From Mesorhizobium sp. dw_380 (GTDB taxonomy: Bacteria > Pseudomonadota > Alphaproteobacteria > Rhizobiales > Rhizobiaceae): a DNA stretch of 64,000 nucleotides. Shown one piece after another: positions 43,251-51,800 of the stretch (positions are counted from its first letter, which is position 1; each line of letters begins with the position of its first letter). The stretch lies in contig NZ_JAFFIW010000023.1 of NCBI RefSeq assembly GCF_018588885.1, positions 1 to 64,000 of the forward strand, written 5' to 3'. The notes under the pieces are model-generated. The model was not told the DNA's origin, did no database searches, and saw only the letters and a program-made list of their open reading frames with translations. The translations under genes and the position numbers were made by a program.

Positions 43251-43751
43251 ATGCCTGACAAGAAAACCATCGAGAAGGCCCGGAAGGACAAGCGCGAGGG
43301 CAAGTCGCCGAGCACGCAAGCCGGCGAGTTCGTACACGAGGAAATCGACAAGATCCGCAAAGGGGAGCATGGCGCGCGCTCGACCCAGCAGGCCATCGCC
43401 ATCGGGCTTTCCGAGGCGAGACGAGCAGGCGTGGACTTGCCGCCGCCCAAGAAGGGCAAGGTGAAGGAGAGTACGCGCAAGAGCGCCGAATACGCCTATG
43501 AGGCCGGCCAGGGCGAACGCAAGCCGAAACGCCGCCCGCGGGTCTCGAAAGCCGTCTCCAAGGTGCTCGAGCACGAGCCGAAGAACACGGCATCGCACGA
43601 GGCGCTCTCGCAGCAGGCCAAGCGCGCGGCTTCGCGCCGGACGGCCGAGGAACGCTCGGCCGCTGCCGAGAAGGCAGCGCAGACGAAAGGCGCCCGCGGA
43701 AGGAAGGCGGCGGCGCAGAAGGCGGCCAGAACGCGAGCACACCACGCGTAG
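43251..43751 (+). CDS. Small basic, Ala/Lys/Arg-rich protein (DUF6496-like)
   Basis: 166 residues, very basic and low in hydrophobic residues. The N-terminal half (KARKDKREGKSPSTQAGEFV and IRKGEHGARSTQQAIAIGLS) resembles the DUF6496 family found in rhizobia; the C-terminal half is Ala/Lys/Arg-rich and histone-H1-like, suggesting nucleic-acid binding. Function is unknown; relatives are often near stress genes. The ATG at MPDKKT is preferred because AGGGAGAG lies six bases upstream; an ATG two codons earlier overlaps that site. No operon partner is evident, as 176 bases follow before the next gene. Confidence 0.75.
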   Translation: MPDKKTIEKARKDKREGKSPSTQAGEFVHEEIDKIRKGEHGARSTQQAIAIGLSEARRAGVDLPPPKKGKVKESTRKSAEYAYEAGQGERKPKRRPRVSKAVSKVLEHEPKNTASHEALSQQAKRAASRRTAEERSAAAEKAAQTKGARGRKAAAQKAARTRAHHA

Positions 43752-43927
43752 GTCAACACGGCAGTTCGCTACGAGAAGGCACCAACAGGGACTGAACGAC
43801 CGATGGCGAGTTCCAGTCGGCCGACGGCAAGCGATTTGGTTCGCGCAGACAGCACGGAACGTTTTGCATGGACGCTCATTCAAACGACAGGCGCTGGCGT
43901 GCGCCTGCGTAATTCAAGGAGGTTACG

Positions 43928-44356
43928 ATGAGAATTGCCGATTGTATGACAAAGGACGTTCAGATCGCCAATCCGGATCAAACCATACGCTATGCCGCCC
44001 AAACCATGGGCCGTCTCGACGCCGGCGCCATGCCGGTGGGCGAGAATGACCGGCTTGTCGGCATGATAACGGACCGGGATATCGCAATCCGCGGCATTGC
44101 TAGGGGTAAAGGACCCGACGCCAAAATTCGCGAGGTGATGAGCGCTGGCATCGAATATTGTTTCGGTGACGAAGACGCGGAAGATGTCCTTCACAAAATG
44201 GCTGAGCTTCAGGTAAGGCGCCTGCCGGTGCTTAACCGCGACAAGCGGCTGATCGGTATCGTTTCGCTGGGTGACCTCGCCATGAACGGCGAGTCGGCGG
44301 GTGAGGCGTTGAGCGGCATCTCGCAGCAAGGCGGACTGCATTCGCAGATGCATTGA
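43928..44356 (+). CDS. CBS-domain pair protein
   Basis: 142 residues containing two CBS motifs: about residues 7-60 (MTKDVQIANPDQTIRYAAQ, LVGMITDRDIAIRGIA) and about 72-125 (EVMSAGIEYCFGDEDAEDV, LIGIVSLGDLA). Such stand-alone pairs bind adenosine nucleotides and act as energy or redox sensors; in rhizobia they are common in stress-related gene groups. There is no fused enzyme domain. The start is well supported by AAGGAGG seven bases upstream of the ATG. No partner can be named. Confidence 0.9.
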   Translation: MRIADCMTKDVQIANPDQTIRYAAQTMGRLDAGAMPVGENDRLVGMITDRDIAIRGIARGKGPDAKIREVMSAGIEYCFGDEDAEDVLHKMAELQVRRLPVLNRDKRLIGIVSLGDLAMNGESAGEALSGISQQGGLHSQMH

Positions 44357-44431
44357 GGCCGCTGCCTTGGCCAGGTCGGCGGAAGATAGCCATCGGCGTT
44401 CGAAAACTTATCCGTTCGGGCTTTAGGGCCA

Positions 44432-45343
44432 ATGCTGCGTGACGTTGACTACGTCCTGCGAAAACTCGACTGGATGCGCGCCGAAGGCATCTGGCCCAAC
44501 GGCCTGCGCTATCTCTGGACCGATGCGTTTGGGGTCGTGCTCTACGTCTCGCTCTACACGGAAACCGGCCAGGCGCGCTGGCTGGACGAGGCTGAGCGGC
44601 TTGTGGCCGATGTCGAGCGTGTGCTCGGCCGTCGGCGCGGACTGAGGATCGGGGAAGCGGCGGATCGTGACGGACAGTATTTCCATTACCTGGCGATGTG
44701 GCTGTTTGCCTTGGCGCGTCTCGGCGATCTGAAACCGGAATATCGCACGCGCGGTATCGCGCTGGCGCGTGCCATTCATCCGGCCTTTGTGATTCCCGGC
44801 CGCGGTGTGATCTGGAAAATGCAGGAGGACTTGAGCAAGCCTTATCCCGGCTACGGTCTCGGCAGCATGGATGCCTATGATGGCTACGTCTCTTACCGGA
44901 TGCTTGACGAAGACGAACTGGCGCCTGAGATCGCGCAGATGCACGACCTGATCGAGCGCGATTGGCAAGTCCTCGATATCGAACAGGATCTCGGCCTCGG
45001 CATGATGCTGTGGCTCGCCCACTTCTTTCCCGCGGAACCGTGGGCTGAGGCCCAGACGAGACGATCGCTTGGAACCCTGGAAACGATGTGGGTCGACCCG
45101 CCAGGTTATTTCAGCCGCGTGCCCTGGCTGCGCGACACGAAGTTCGCCTTCACCAATTTCGGAGTGTCACTGGGGCTGCAGGCCAGCGACGTCTGGCCCG
45201 AGCGTGTCGGCACGTTGAACGCCTTCTTCGAGGACTGGCGCTCCGGTGACGCCTATGACCGAGAGGCGATCACATGGGTGATGGCCTGCACTTCGCACCT
45301 TCCCGGTGCGTTTGTATCTCGCGAACGGATCAAGAATGGCTGA
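44432..45343 (+). CDS. Protein of unknown function, helical-toroid glycosidase-like
   Basis: 303 residues, rich in Trp, Tyr and acidic residues (GIWPNGLRYLWTDAFG, DGQYFHYLAMWLFAL, MDAYDGYVSYRML). The regular spacing of amphipathic helices with aromatic and acidic residues at their ends suggests an alpha/alpha toroid as in six-hairpin glycosidases, but no catalytic motif is identifiable and the family is not recognised. No signal peptide, so probably cytoplasmic. TTAGGG lies just before the ATG. A downstream partner is not evident. Confidence 0.65.
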   Translation: MLRDVDYVLRKLDWMRAEGIWPNGLRYLWTDAFGVVLYVSLYTETGQARWLDEAERLVADVERVLGRRRGLRIGEAADRDGQYFHYLAMWLFALARLGDLKPEYRTRGIALARAIHPAFVIPGRGVIWKMQEDLSKPYPGYGLGSMDAYDGYVSYRMLDEDELAPEIAQMHDLIERDWQVLDIEQDLGLGMMLWLAHFFPAEPWAEAQTRRSLGTLETMWVDPPGYFSRVPWLRDTKFAFTNFGVSLGLQASDVWPERVGTLNAFFEDWRSGDAYDREAITWVMACTSHLPGAFVSRERIKNG

Positions 45344-45538
45344 ATGCGCCGGCCCCGGGAGGAATCCCCGGCACTCAGCCGCTCGTGCTCCAGATTTGTT
45401 GATTGGAACCAATGGCCTGCAATCCAGTTAGAACGCCAGGAAGCCTGGTTGTAGCCTTCCCGCCATGTGACCGGCGGTTTCAAGGCCAGCCGGGCTGAGC
45501 TTCGCAAGCGCCGAAAGCGCGCTTAATGGAGAAAAATC

Positions 45539-45895
45539 ATGAACCAGTGGTCAAACGCCAAGCTATGCGACGTAGCAAATCTTATCCTTGGAGCAATTCT
45601 CTTCTTCTCTCCCTGGCTATTCGCCTTCGCAGCGGGAACGCAGTCCCAGAATGCCATGGGCAGCGGAATCGTGATTTTCGTACTCTCGATCGCCGCTCTC
45701 TCGGCCTTTGCTGTTTGGGAGGAGTGGCTGAACCTCGTTGTGGGCCTTTGGGTGCTCGTGTCGCCCTGGGTGCTTGGATTCCAGGCAACCACGGCCATGG
45801 GCGTCCATGTTGTAATCGGCGTTCTGGTCGCGGTCCTGGCCGCGATCGAGCTCTGGATGATGTATCAGAATCCTCCAACACAGTCTGCCGCCTAG
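45539..45895 (+). CDS. SPW-repeat membrane protein
   Basis: 118 residues with four hydrophobic segments arranged as two repeats, each carrying a Ser-Pro-Trp turn (FFSPWLFAFAAGTQ near residue 23 and LVSPWVLGFQATT near 74), the hallmark of the SPW repeat family. It lies in the inner membrane; function is not established. The ATG has GGAG about eight bases upstream. It is followed by a quinone-oxidoreductase-like gene 164 bases downstream in the same direction. Confidence 0.88.
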   Translation: MNQWSNAKLCDVANLILGAILFFSPWLFAFAAGTQSQNAMGSGIVIFVLSIAALSAFAVWEEWLNLVVGLWVLVSPWVLGFQATTAMGVHVVIGVLVAVLAAIELWMMYQNPPTQSAA

Positions 45896-46059
45896 CAAGA
45901 CTGTGGGCTAGCAGGATTGGAGCCTGGCAGGACTGGAGCCTGTCTCGGGGTGACGTCCGCGGGCAAATGGGCACGCGGCAACGCCGCATGAATGCGTTGC
46001 TGCCGGCGCTGACAGTCAAACGAAGATGGCGCCAACGAACGAAAAGGAGATATGTCGAC

Positions 46060-46977
46060 ATGAAAGCAGTCCGTATCCATGCTTTTGGCGGACCTGAGGT
46101 TCTTTCGATCGATCAGGTCCCTTTGCCTCAGCCACTCGACGACGAGGTTGTGCTCAGGGTTCGCGCAGCAAGCGTCAATCCGGTCGACTACAAGATCCGC
46201 GAAGGTTCGACGAGCCAGGCCCTGCCGGTCACGCTCGGGCGTGACGTGTCCGGTGCGGTGGAAATATGCGGCACGCGGGCGCATACGTTGAAGAAGGGCG
46301 ACGCGCTATTTGCCATGCTTGGCCAGGACCGGGGCGGCAATGCCGAATATGTCGTGGTCAAAGCGACGGAGGCGGCTGCAAAACCGGATCGTCTAAGCCA
46401 CATCGAAGCTGCGGCGGTGCCGCTTGCAGGCATCACCGCGTGGCAGGGCCTGTTCGACCATGGCAGCCTCAAATCCGGGCAAAGGGTTCTCATCCATGGC
46501 GGCGCCGGCGGCGTCGGCCACCTGGCGATCCAACTGGCAAAGGCCGCGGGTGCGTTCGTCGCGACAACCGTTTCGGCCGAGGACGTCGTTTTCGTCCGTG
46601 AGCTTGGCGCCGATCAGACGGTCGACTACAAGAATCAGCGTTTCGAAGAGGTCGTCGATGAGGTCGACCTGGTGTTCGATCTGGTCGCGGGCGAAACGCA
46701 GGACCGCTCCTGGGATGTGCTCAGGCCAGGCGGGACACTCGTTTCCACGCTTTCCCAACCTTCGCAGGAAAAGGCAAACTTGCATCGGGCGCGTGGCGTC
46801 TCCTATTTGGCCGAGCCGAATGCGGCGCAGCTCGCGGAAATCGGCCGCCTTATCGACACCGGCAAGGTCACCCCCTTCGTGCAGGCCACCTACCCTCTCG
46901 CAGAGGTCGCCAGGGCCGAAGAACGGCTGGAAAACGAACATGTGCGCGGCAAGATCGTGCTTGAGGTGGCCGCTTAG
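46060..46977 (+). CDS. Zinc-independent NADP-dependent alcohol dehydrogenase / quinone oxidoreductase-like protein
   Basis: 305 residues, medium-chain dehydrogenase/reductase fold without the structural or catalytic zinc cysteines. N-terminal GroES-like part (MKAVRIHAFGGPEVLSID, VNPVDYKIREG, GRDVSGAVE) and a Rossmann domain with GGAGGVGHLAIQLAK near residue 148. This is the quinone oxidoreductase/QorA-like group, which reduces quinones or activated double bonds with NADPH. The ATG is set by the domain start and AAAAGGAG upstream; the frame is open further upstream without similarity. A rhizobial palindromic repeat begins right after the stop codon. Confidence 0.88.
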   Translation: MKAVRIHAFGGPEVLSIDQVPLPQPLDDEVVLRVRAASVNPVDYKIREGSTSQALPVTLGRDVSGAVEICGTRAHTLKKGDALFAMLGQDRGGNAEYVVVKATEAAAKPDRLSHIEAAAVPLAGITAWQGLFDHGSLKSGQRVLIHGGAGGVGHLAIQLAKAAGAFVATTVSAEDVVFVRELGADQTVDYKNQRFEEVVDEVDLVFDLVAGETQDRSWDVLRPGGTLVSTLSQPSQEKANLHRARGVSYLAEPNAAQLAEIGRLIDTGKVTPFVQATYPLAEVARAEERLENEHVRGKIVLEVAA

Positions 46978-47064
46978 AGCAATTCCAGGAAAAGTGTGAA
47001 ACGGTTTTCCCGGCAAAAGCGCGTAGCGCTTTGCCTGGGGAATTGCGTCAAAACAAAGAGATAG
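46978..47064. repeat. RIME-like rhizobial intergenic palindromic repeat
   Basis: An 87-base element made of nested inverted repeats. Outer arms GCAATTCC (46979-46986) and GGAATTGC (47039-47046); an inner pair GGAAAA and TTTTCC around a short loop; and a second hairpin whose arms are GGCAAAAGCGC and GCGCTTTGCC. The tail reads GTCAAAACAAAGAGATAG. This composition fits the Rhizobium-specific intergenic mosaic elements known in many rhizobial genomes. It starts directly after a stop codon, so it may also end or stabilise the transcript. Confidence 0.8.
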
Positions 47065-47088
47065 ACTTTCGTCATCGTTACCCGGCGA

Positions 47089-47403
47089 TCACTTCTTGGC
47101 GTAAGCCCCTGGCTGCCGGCCGCTCTTCGGAGCCTTGGCGTCCTTTGAACGCTCGGCGACCGCCGGACCGGCGCCTGCCATCTTTTCCGTCGCGGCACTC
47201 GGCGTGGCTTGCCTTGGCGGGTTTTGTCCCTCCGACTGGCGGGTCCGGTCTTCCACTTCGCCCTGCCGGCGGGTGAGCCCCATTCCGCCGGCAGGCTTCT
47301 TGTTGCCGGCCGCGTCCTGGGAGAATTCATCCGAAGCATCAGCCTCGGTCTTGGCCGGATACTTCCTCGCCCCGGTTTCATAGCGGGTTTCGTTCTCGGT
47401 CAT
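47089..47403 (-). CDS. Small hydrophilic, probably disordered protein
   Basis: 104 residues, almost without hydrophobic clusters and rich in Gly, Ala, Lys, Glu, Arg and Pro (for example AAGNKKPAGGMGLTRRQGE). This is typical of intrinsically disordered, stress-associated small proteins of rhizobia; no family is recognised. The ATG is supported by GGAGAG upstream. The NDUFA9-like gene lies 75 bases upstream in the same direction, so co-transcription is possible. Confidence 0.65.
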   Translation of the reverse strand: MTENETRYETGARKYPAKTEADASDEFSQDAAGNKKPAGGMGLTRRQGEVEDRTRQSEGQNPPRQATPSAATEKMAGAGPAVAERSKDAKAPKSGRQPGAYAKK

Positions 47404-47478
47404 GACATCTCTCCAATTGCGTGATGGATAAACATCTCAGCGATATCCGAGTTCCAATTTCCGGATTCGCATTGCCCA

Positions 47479-48420
47479 TCAGCGGCTCCGGGCAATCATC
47501 CAAACGATTTCATCAATGTTGCGCGGCGCGATGCCCAGCGTCTCGAGACCGGGTACCCCGATCGCCGTCACATTGTCCTGTCGCATGAGATCGATCTGAC
47601 TGCGGTTGAACGGAGCGGCGGGCAGAAATTCCGCCACGGCTGCCAGGATGTCCCACATCGCGAATGGCATCGGCGCCAGCGTAACCCGCACCTGGAGCTG
47701 AAAGGCGATCTCCTGGAGCAGCTCCCTGTAGCTGTAGACGCGCGGACCACCGAACTCGAAAATTCGAGAACCGTTGTGGCCTCCGTCGGCAATCAGACGG
47801 CTCACGCCTTCCGCCACGTCTTCGACATAGACCGGCTGAAGCCGTGTTCCTCCCTGCCCAAACAACGGATAGACCGGCAGCAGGCGTATCAACTTGACGA
47901 TGGTTGTGAGGAAAGCGTCGTCCGGCCCCGCCATGACGCAGGGGCGCACGATCAAAGCGCCCGCAAATGCGCTTTCAACCGCGTCTTCACCACGGCCACG
48001 GGCGCGGATATACTTCGATCCCGACCCGGCATCGGAGCCGACACCAGAGATCAGCACGAACTGTTCGACCCCGGCGTCGCGCGAGGCGGCGGCCAGATCG
48101 CCCGCTGCTTTGACGTGCGTGCGCTCGAACGTCCGCTCCCCATGCTCGGCATAAAGACTGACTGCGTTCACGACCGCATGGCATCCGGAGACCACTGCTG
48201 CGACCTGGCGTGGATCCAGAACATCTGCCTTGATCGGCTCCACTCCGGCTCTCGAGGAAACGGCGTCGCGCACGCGGCCGGGATGGCGCGATACGGCGCG
48301 GACGGTGAAACCTTGCTCGGCAAGCCGCTTGACGATCCTGCGCCCCAGGAAGCCCGTCCCGCCGAATATGGTGACGATGCGCCCTGCGCCTCGACCGTCT
48401 CCACTTGACCCTGTCGCCAT
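47479..48420 (-). CDS. NAD(P)-binding protein, complex I NDUFA9-like family
   Basis: 313 residues. The N-terminal Rossmann motif is FGGTGFLGRRIVKRL near residue 19, followed by VRAVSRHPGRV, ISGVGSD near residue 123 and YVEDVAEGV; this is the atypical SDR group that includes the complex I assembly-type subunit NDUFA9 and related NAD(P)-binding proteins. The classical YxxxK catalytic pair is not clear (KYIRARGRGE instead), so an electron-transfer or structural role is as likely as catalysis. In alphaproteobacteria a similar protein is often chromosomally encoded near, or associated with, respiratory functions. AAGGA precedes the ATG. Confidence 0.84.
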   Translation of the reverse strand: MATGSSGDGRGAGRIVTIFGGTGFLGRRIVKRLAEQGFTVRAVSRHPGRVRDAVSSRAGVEPIKADVLDPRQVAAVVSGCHAVVNAVSLYAEHGERTFERTHVKAAGDLAAASRDAGVEQFVLISGVGSDAGSGSKYIRARGRGEDAVESAFAGALIVRPCVMAGPDDAFLTTIVKLIRLLPVYPLFGQGGTRLQPVYVEDVAEGVSRLIADGGHNGSRIFEFGGPRVYSYRELLQEIAFQLQVRVTLAPMPFAMWDILAAVAEFLPAAPFNRSQIDLMRQDNVTAIGVPGLETLGIAPRNIDEIVWMIARSR

Positions 48421-48922
48421 TTCCAGTCCTTTCCGTGTTTGGACTCTCCTGGAAACGAACAGCGCGGCATAATGTTCGCTTTGGCGGTAAGGCTTCGCAA
48501 CGTTGCACTTGTCCCGGCCACTGCGGGAAGCCGCCAGCAGATCGGTTTCTCCTCAACTGAAACGGCCGTTCGCTTCAGTTCATGCCTCCCATTTTGCGCT
48601 GCAAATCGACCGACGGTCCTCGGAAAGCGCACAGGAAGATGGCGGCGTGAGCAGGCCAAAAAATGAGACCCGGTCAGGATCGCTCGTCAACGATGGAATT
48701 GCAATGATGGCATTGCCTGCCCCGGTCAGTCGCCGTTGATCAGGCAGGCAGGGCTTTGTTCGCCGTTGCGCGTAGCCGGCGCGGATGGCCTTGGCACGCG
48801 CTCTCTCGATCATCTCGGCTGACGCATCGATGCCGGAAACGCTGCCGCCCGGACCAACCAGCCGTCTCGCGGCTCGGTTTGAAGCATCGCATCGCCGATT
48901 CCGACGGAGTTGGCGAACCGTG
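48421..48922. other. Intergenic region without recognised gene
   Basis: 502 bases. Several short frames are open on both strands but none has recognisable similarity, composition or a ribosome site that would support it. It may contain the promoter of the NDUFA9-like gene. No repeat was recognised. Confidence 0.45.
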
Positions 48923-50194
48923 CTAGCGTTCCTCCGGCGGCCGAATTTTGCGGAACGTCATGAGAAGAAGAATATCGTAGACGATCTTCAAGGCTCCAGC
49001 GATGAGGAGCGGCCAGCCGAAGCCGGAAACGGCTAGCAGCGAGCCGGCCAGGGCCGGACTCGCCGCCGATGCGAGGCTGCGTGGAACGGCGGTGACACTC
49101 GCTGCCGCGGCACGCTCGCCCGGCGTCACCACCGCCATCACGTAAGAGGTGCGGGTCGGCACGTCCATTTGCGATAGCGCACTCCGGATCAGCAGAAGGA
49201 CGATCACCAGAGCGAGGCTGTGCATGAACGGGATGAGCAAGAGGCAAAGGCTCGACGGCAGATGCGTGAACACCATCGTGTTGACCAGCCCGATCCGCCT
49301 GGAGATTTGGACAGCCACCAGATATGACACGGCAGAAAGCATGCCCATGCAGAAGAAAATTGCGCCCGTGGTTGCGAGGGACAGGCCAAAGGTTTGATAA
49401 AGCCACAGTGCCAGCAGGGACTGAACCACAAGGCCGCCCGCAAAGGCGTCCAGGCTGAAGAGCGCGGCCAGCGTGAAGACGATGGTTCGAGACTTGCGCA
49501 AGGGTTCCGCCGGCGCAGCATTCGCGTCGATCGATTCGACCGGCAGCCGCCGATACAGGATTAGCGACCCGACCCCGAGGAGGGCATAGAGCAGGAAGGC
49601 AAGCTGCAGGGCCTGTTTGATCTCCATGCCGATAAGGTGTCGCAGGAGGTCAGGGGCGCCGGCCGCCAGAGCACCGACAGCTCCGACGAGGGACCCGACA
49701 ACGCTGTAGCGGGCAAACAGTGCGGTACGGTCCCGATCGGTGACACTGTGCGCCAGTTCCGCATGTTCGAGTGGCAGAAACACGCTCACGTCGCCGGAGG
49801 ATGGGTTCAACGTTCCGACGAACGCGACCACGAGCAGCGGCCAGAAGTCGTGGACGAGCGCGAAGGCAAATCCTGTGAGAATCATCAGGCCCGCTGCCGC
49901 GATGAGCAGCGAGCGGCGCGAGAAACGGTGCGCGATGGCTCCGACGCCCAGCGTGAGCGCCGCCGATCCCGCAAGCGTTGCCGTGGCGAAGATCCCGATC
50001 TCGAAAGCGTTGAAGCCGAGCGCCGCCAGATAGGCGGGAAGCAGAAGACTGACGAGGCCGTCGCCAAACGCCCGCAATCCCCTGGATACCAGCAAATAGG
50101 AAGCCGTCGGGCCGGCACCGGAAGGCAGGAGCGCAAGTTTGCGCTTCAGCTCGCGGATATGGGTCGATTCCTGGCCAGCAAAGTATGACTGCAT
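48923..50194 (-). CDS. Major facilitator superfamily transporter
   Basis: 423 residues with about twelve hydrophobic segments in two groups of six, separated by a short charged linker (RRLPVESIDANAAPAEP, near residue 215). The loop between segments 2 and 3 contains a shortened MFS motif (AHRFSRR near residue 85), and the second half has ISRRIGLVN at the equivalent position. It is an inner-membrane transporter of the drug- or metabolite-efflux type; the substrate is unknown. The ATG is preferred over an upstream GTG because GAGGTGG is better spaced. No co-directional partner lies close upstream. Confidence 0.87.
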   Translation of the reverse strand: MQSYFAGQESTHIRELKRKLALLPSGAGPTASYLLVSRGLRAFGDGLVSLLLPAYLAALGFNAFEIGIFATATLAGSAALTLGVGAIAHRFSRRSLLIAAAGLMILTGFAFALVHDFWPLLVVAFVGTLNPSSGDVSVFLPLEHAELAHSVTDRDRTALFARYSVVGSLVGAVGALAAGAPDLLRHLIGMEIKQALQLAFLLYALLGVGSLILYRRLPVESIDANAAPAEPLRKSRTIVFTLAALFSLDAFAGGLVVQSLLALWLYQTFGLSLATTGAIFFCMGMLSAVSYLVAVQISRRIGLVNTMVFTHLPSSLCLLLIPFMHSLALVIVLLLIRSALSQMDVPTRTSYVMAVVTPGERAAAASVTAVPRSLASAASPALAGSLLAVSGFGWPLLIAGALKIVYDILLLMTFRKIRPPEER

Positions 50195-50300
50195 GGCGTC
50201 CACCTCAAACAGAGAGCCTGGACGCGAACATTGGGCTGACGCCTCACGGGGTCGTCGCGACTGAACCCCTGCCTGATGCTTGTATTTCCAGTCGCACTTG

Positions 50301-51293
50301 TCAATAAGCGCCCTTGCCCTTGCGTTCCAGGCGGATGTTCGCCTCCGACAGCGCCGGCAGGTGGTCGAACAGCTCCCCTCTCAGAGCCTCGGTGATGCCG
50401 ACCACATCCTTCGCGCTCGCGGTTTCGGCCACCTTGATGGCGATATCGGCATGCAGCCTGTGGCCGATCCAGCGCGCCTGCACCTGGGCGACCCGTTCGA
50501 CGCCCCGCACATGTTCGGCCGCATGGTGGATTTCGTCGACGATGCCTGGCTCGACGCCATCCAGCATGCGCGTCAGCACCGCCTTCGACGACTGCCAGAC
50601 GATGGCGAAGATCGCCACCGTGATCAAAAGGCCGATAATCGGATCGGCAAGCGGAAAGCCGAGCCAGACGCCGACCGCGCCAAGCACCACCGCAAGGCTG
50701 GTGAAGCCGTCGGTGCGAGCGTGATAGCCGTCGGCGATCAGCGCGGCGCTGTTGATCTCGCGGCCGACGCGGATGCGGAATACCGCGACCGCCTCATTGC
50801 CGAGGAAACCGACGAAGCCGGCGACGGCAACCCAGTCGAGGAAGCTGATGGCTTGGGGATGGATCAGTCTGTCGATTGCCTCATAGCCGGCCACGATGGC
50901 GCTGAACAGGATGATCAGCACGATAACAATGCCGGCCAGGTCCTCGACCCGGCCAAGGCCGTAGGTGAAGGTCTTGCTCGGCTTGCGCCTCGCCAGCATG
51001 AAGGCGATCCACAGCGGAATGGCAGTGACCGCGTCACCGACATTGTGGATGGTATCGGCAAGCAGCGCCACGCTGCCCGACAAGAACACGATGATCAGTT
51101 GCAGCGCCGCTGTGATCGCCAGCACGGCGAACGACCATTTGATCGCCCAGATGCCGCGTGTTGTCGTCGCGATGGTGGGATCGACCACGCCATGCGTGTG
51201 GCCGTGCCCACCCTCGCCATGGTCATGGCCATGCCTGCCAAAGCCCTGGGTTGCCGGGCCGAAGCCGAACCAGTCGCGAATGCCGCTCATCAT
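50301..51293 (-). CDS. dmeF: Cation diffusion facilitator, DmeF-like Co/Ni exporter
   Basis: 330 residues. A His-rich cytoplasmic N-terminus (GRHGHDHGEGGHGHTHG, about residues 17-33) is followed by six membrane segments and a C-terminal cytoplasmic metal-binding domain. The family metal sites are visible in segment 2 (LLADTIHNVGDA) and segment 5 (ADGYHARTDG). It exports divalent metal in exchange for protons. The upstream gene encodes an RcnR/CsoR-type sensor, the same arrangement as dmeR-dmeF of Rhizobium leguminosarum, which protects against Co and Ni. Start: ATG ten bases after the sensor stop, with a weak ribosome site. Confidence 0.88.
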   Translation of the reverse strand: MMSGIRDWFGFGPATQGFGRHGHDHGEGGHGHTHGVVDPTIATTTRGIWAIKWSFAVLAITAALQLIIVFLSGSVALLADTIHNVGDAVTAIPLWIAFMLARRKPSKTFTYGLGRVEDLAGIVIVLIILFSAIVAGYEAIDRLIHPQAISFLDWVAVAGFVGFLGNEAVAVFRIRVGREINSAALIADGYHARTDGFTSLAVVLGAVGVWLGFPLADPIIGLLITVAIFAIVWQSSKAVLTRMLDGVEPGIVDEIHHAAEHVRGVERVAQVQARWIGHRLHADIAIKVAETASAKDVVGITEALRGELFDHLPALSEANIRLERKGKGAY

Positions 51294-51303
51294 GGCGCAT
51301 GTC

Positions 51304-51585
51304 TCACAGGTACTTGGTGATGTCCTTGAACTCGTCGATCGAGCGGCGCTGCTCGCGCGGCAGCGGCCCCACGACATCTTCCAGGCAGTGATTGAGATGA
51401 TCCTGGATGAGCGTCTTCTTGGCTTGGGAAACGGCCTTCTCGACCGCATGAAGCTGCTGGGCGATGTCAAGGCAGGGCCGGCCTGCTTCGATCATCTCTA
51501 TGACGCCCCTCAGATGACCGTCGGCCCGCTTCAGCCGTTTGATGATGTCGGGATGGGTCTCGTGAATGTGGGGACGCTCGTTCAT
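51304..51585 (-). CDS. dmeR: Metal-sensing repressor, CsoR/RcnR family (DmeR-like)
   Basis: 93 residues, all-helical. Residues fitting the family metal site are Cys38 (GRPCLD), His63 and Cys67 (DHLNHC), plus an N-terminal His cluster (His6, His8, His11 in RPHIHETHPD). The Cys-His-Cys set alone is like the copper sensor CsoR, while the extra N-terminal histidines are like nickel/cobalt sensors RcnR and InrS. Beside a DmeF-like exporter, Ni/Co sensing is favoured. It probably represses its own promoter and the exporter gene ten bases downstream, releasing DNA when metal binds. The operator was not identified. Confidence 0.87.
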   Translation of the reverse strand: MNERPHIHETHPDIIKRLKRADGHLRGVIEMIEAGRPCLDIAQQLHAVEKAVSQAKKTLIQDHLNHCLEDVVGPLPREQRRSIDEFKDITKYL

Positions 51586-51741
51586 CCCAAGATACTATCC
51601 TTCAGGAGGGGATACCGTCAACATCGGATGCTCGGTCGCCCTCGGCATCTAGGACGCTTTCGACGGCAATCACAGCTGGTTGCGCCTAAGCGCCATGTCT
51701 ATCACCAGGATGCGATCGACGGCCTCACGCCATCGTCCGAC

Positions 51742-51776
51742 AGAAAAGCCCCGCGACTGTTTCCAGCGCGGGGCTT
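51742..51776 (-). terminator. Rho-independent terminator after the ABC sugar operon
   Basis: On the minus strand AAGCCCCGCG and CGCGGGGCTT form a perfect 10-base-pair stem around an 11-base loop, followed by TTTTCTG. It lies about 25 bases after the stop of the substrate-binding protein gene, the last gene of the operon. Confidence 0.88.
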
Positions 51777-51800
51777 CGGGAGAACTTCGGGAATCTGTGG

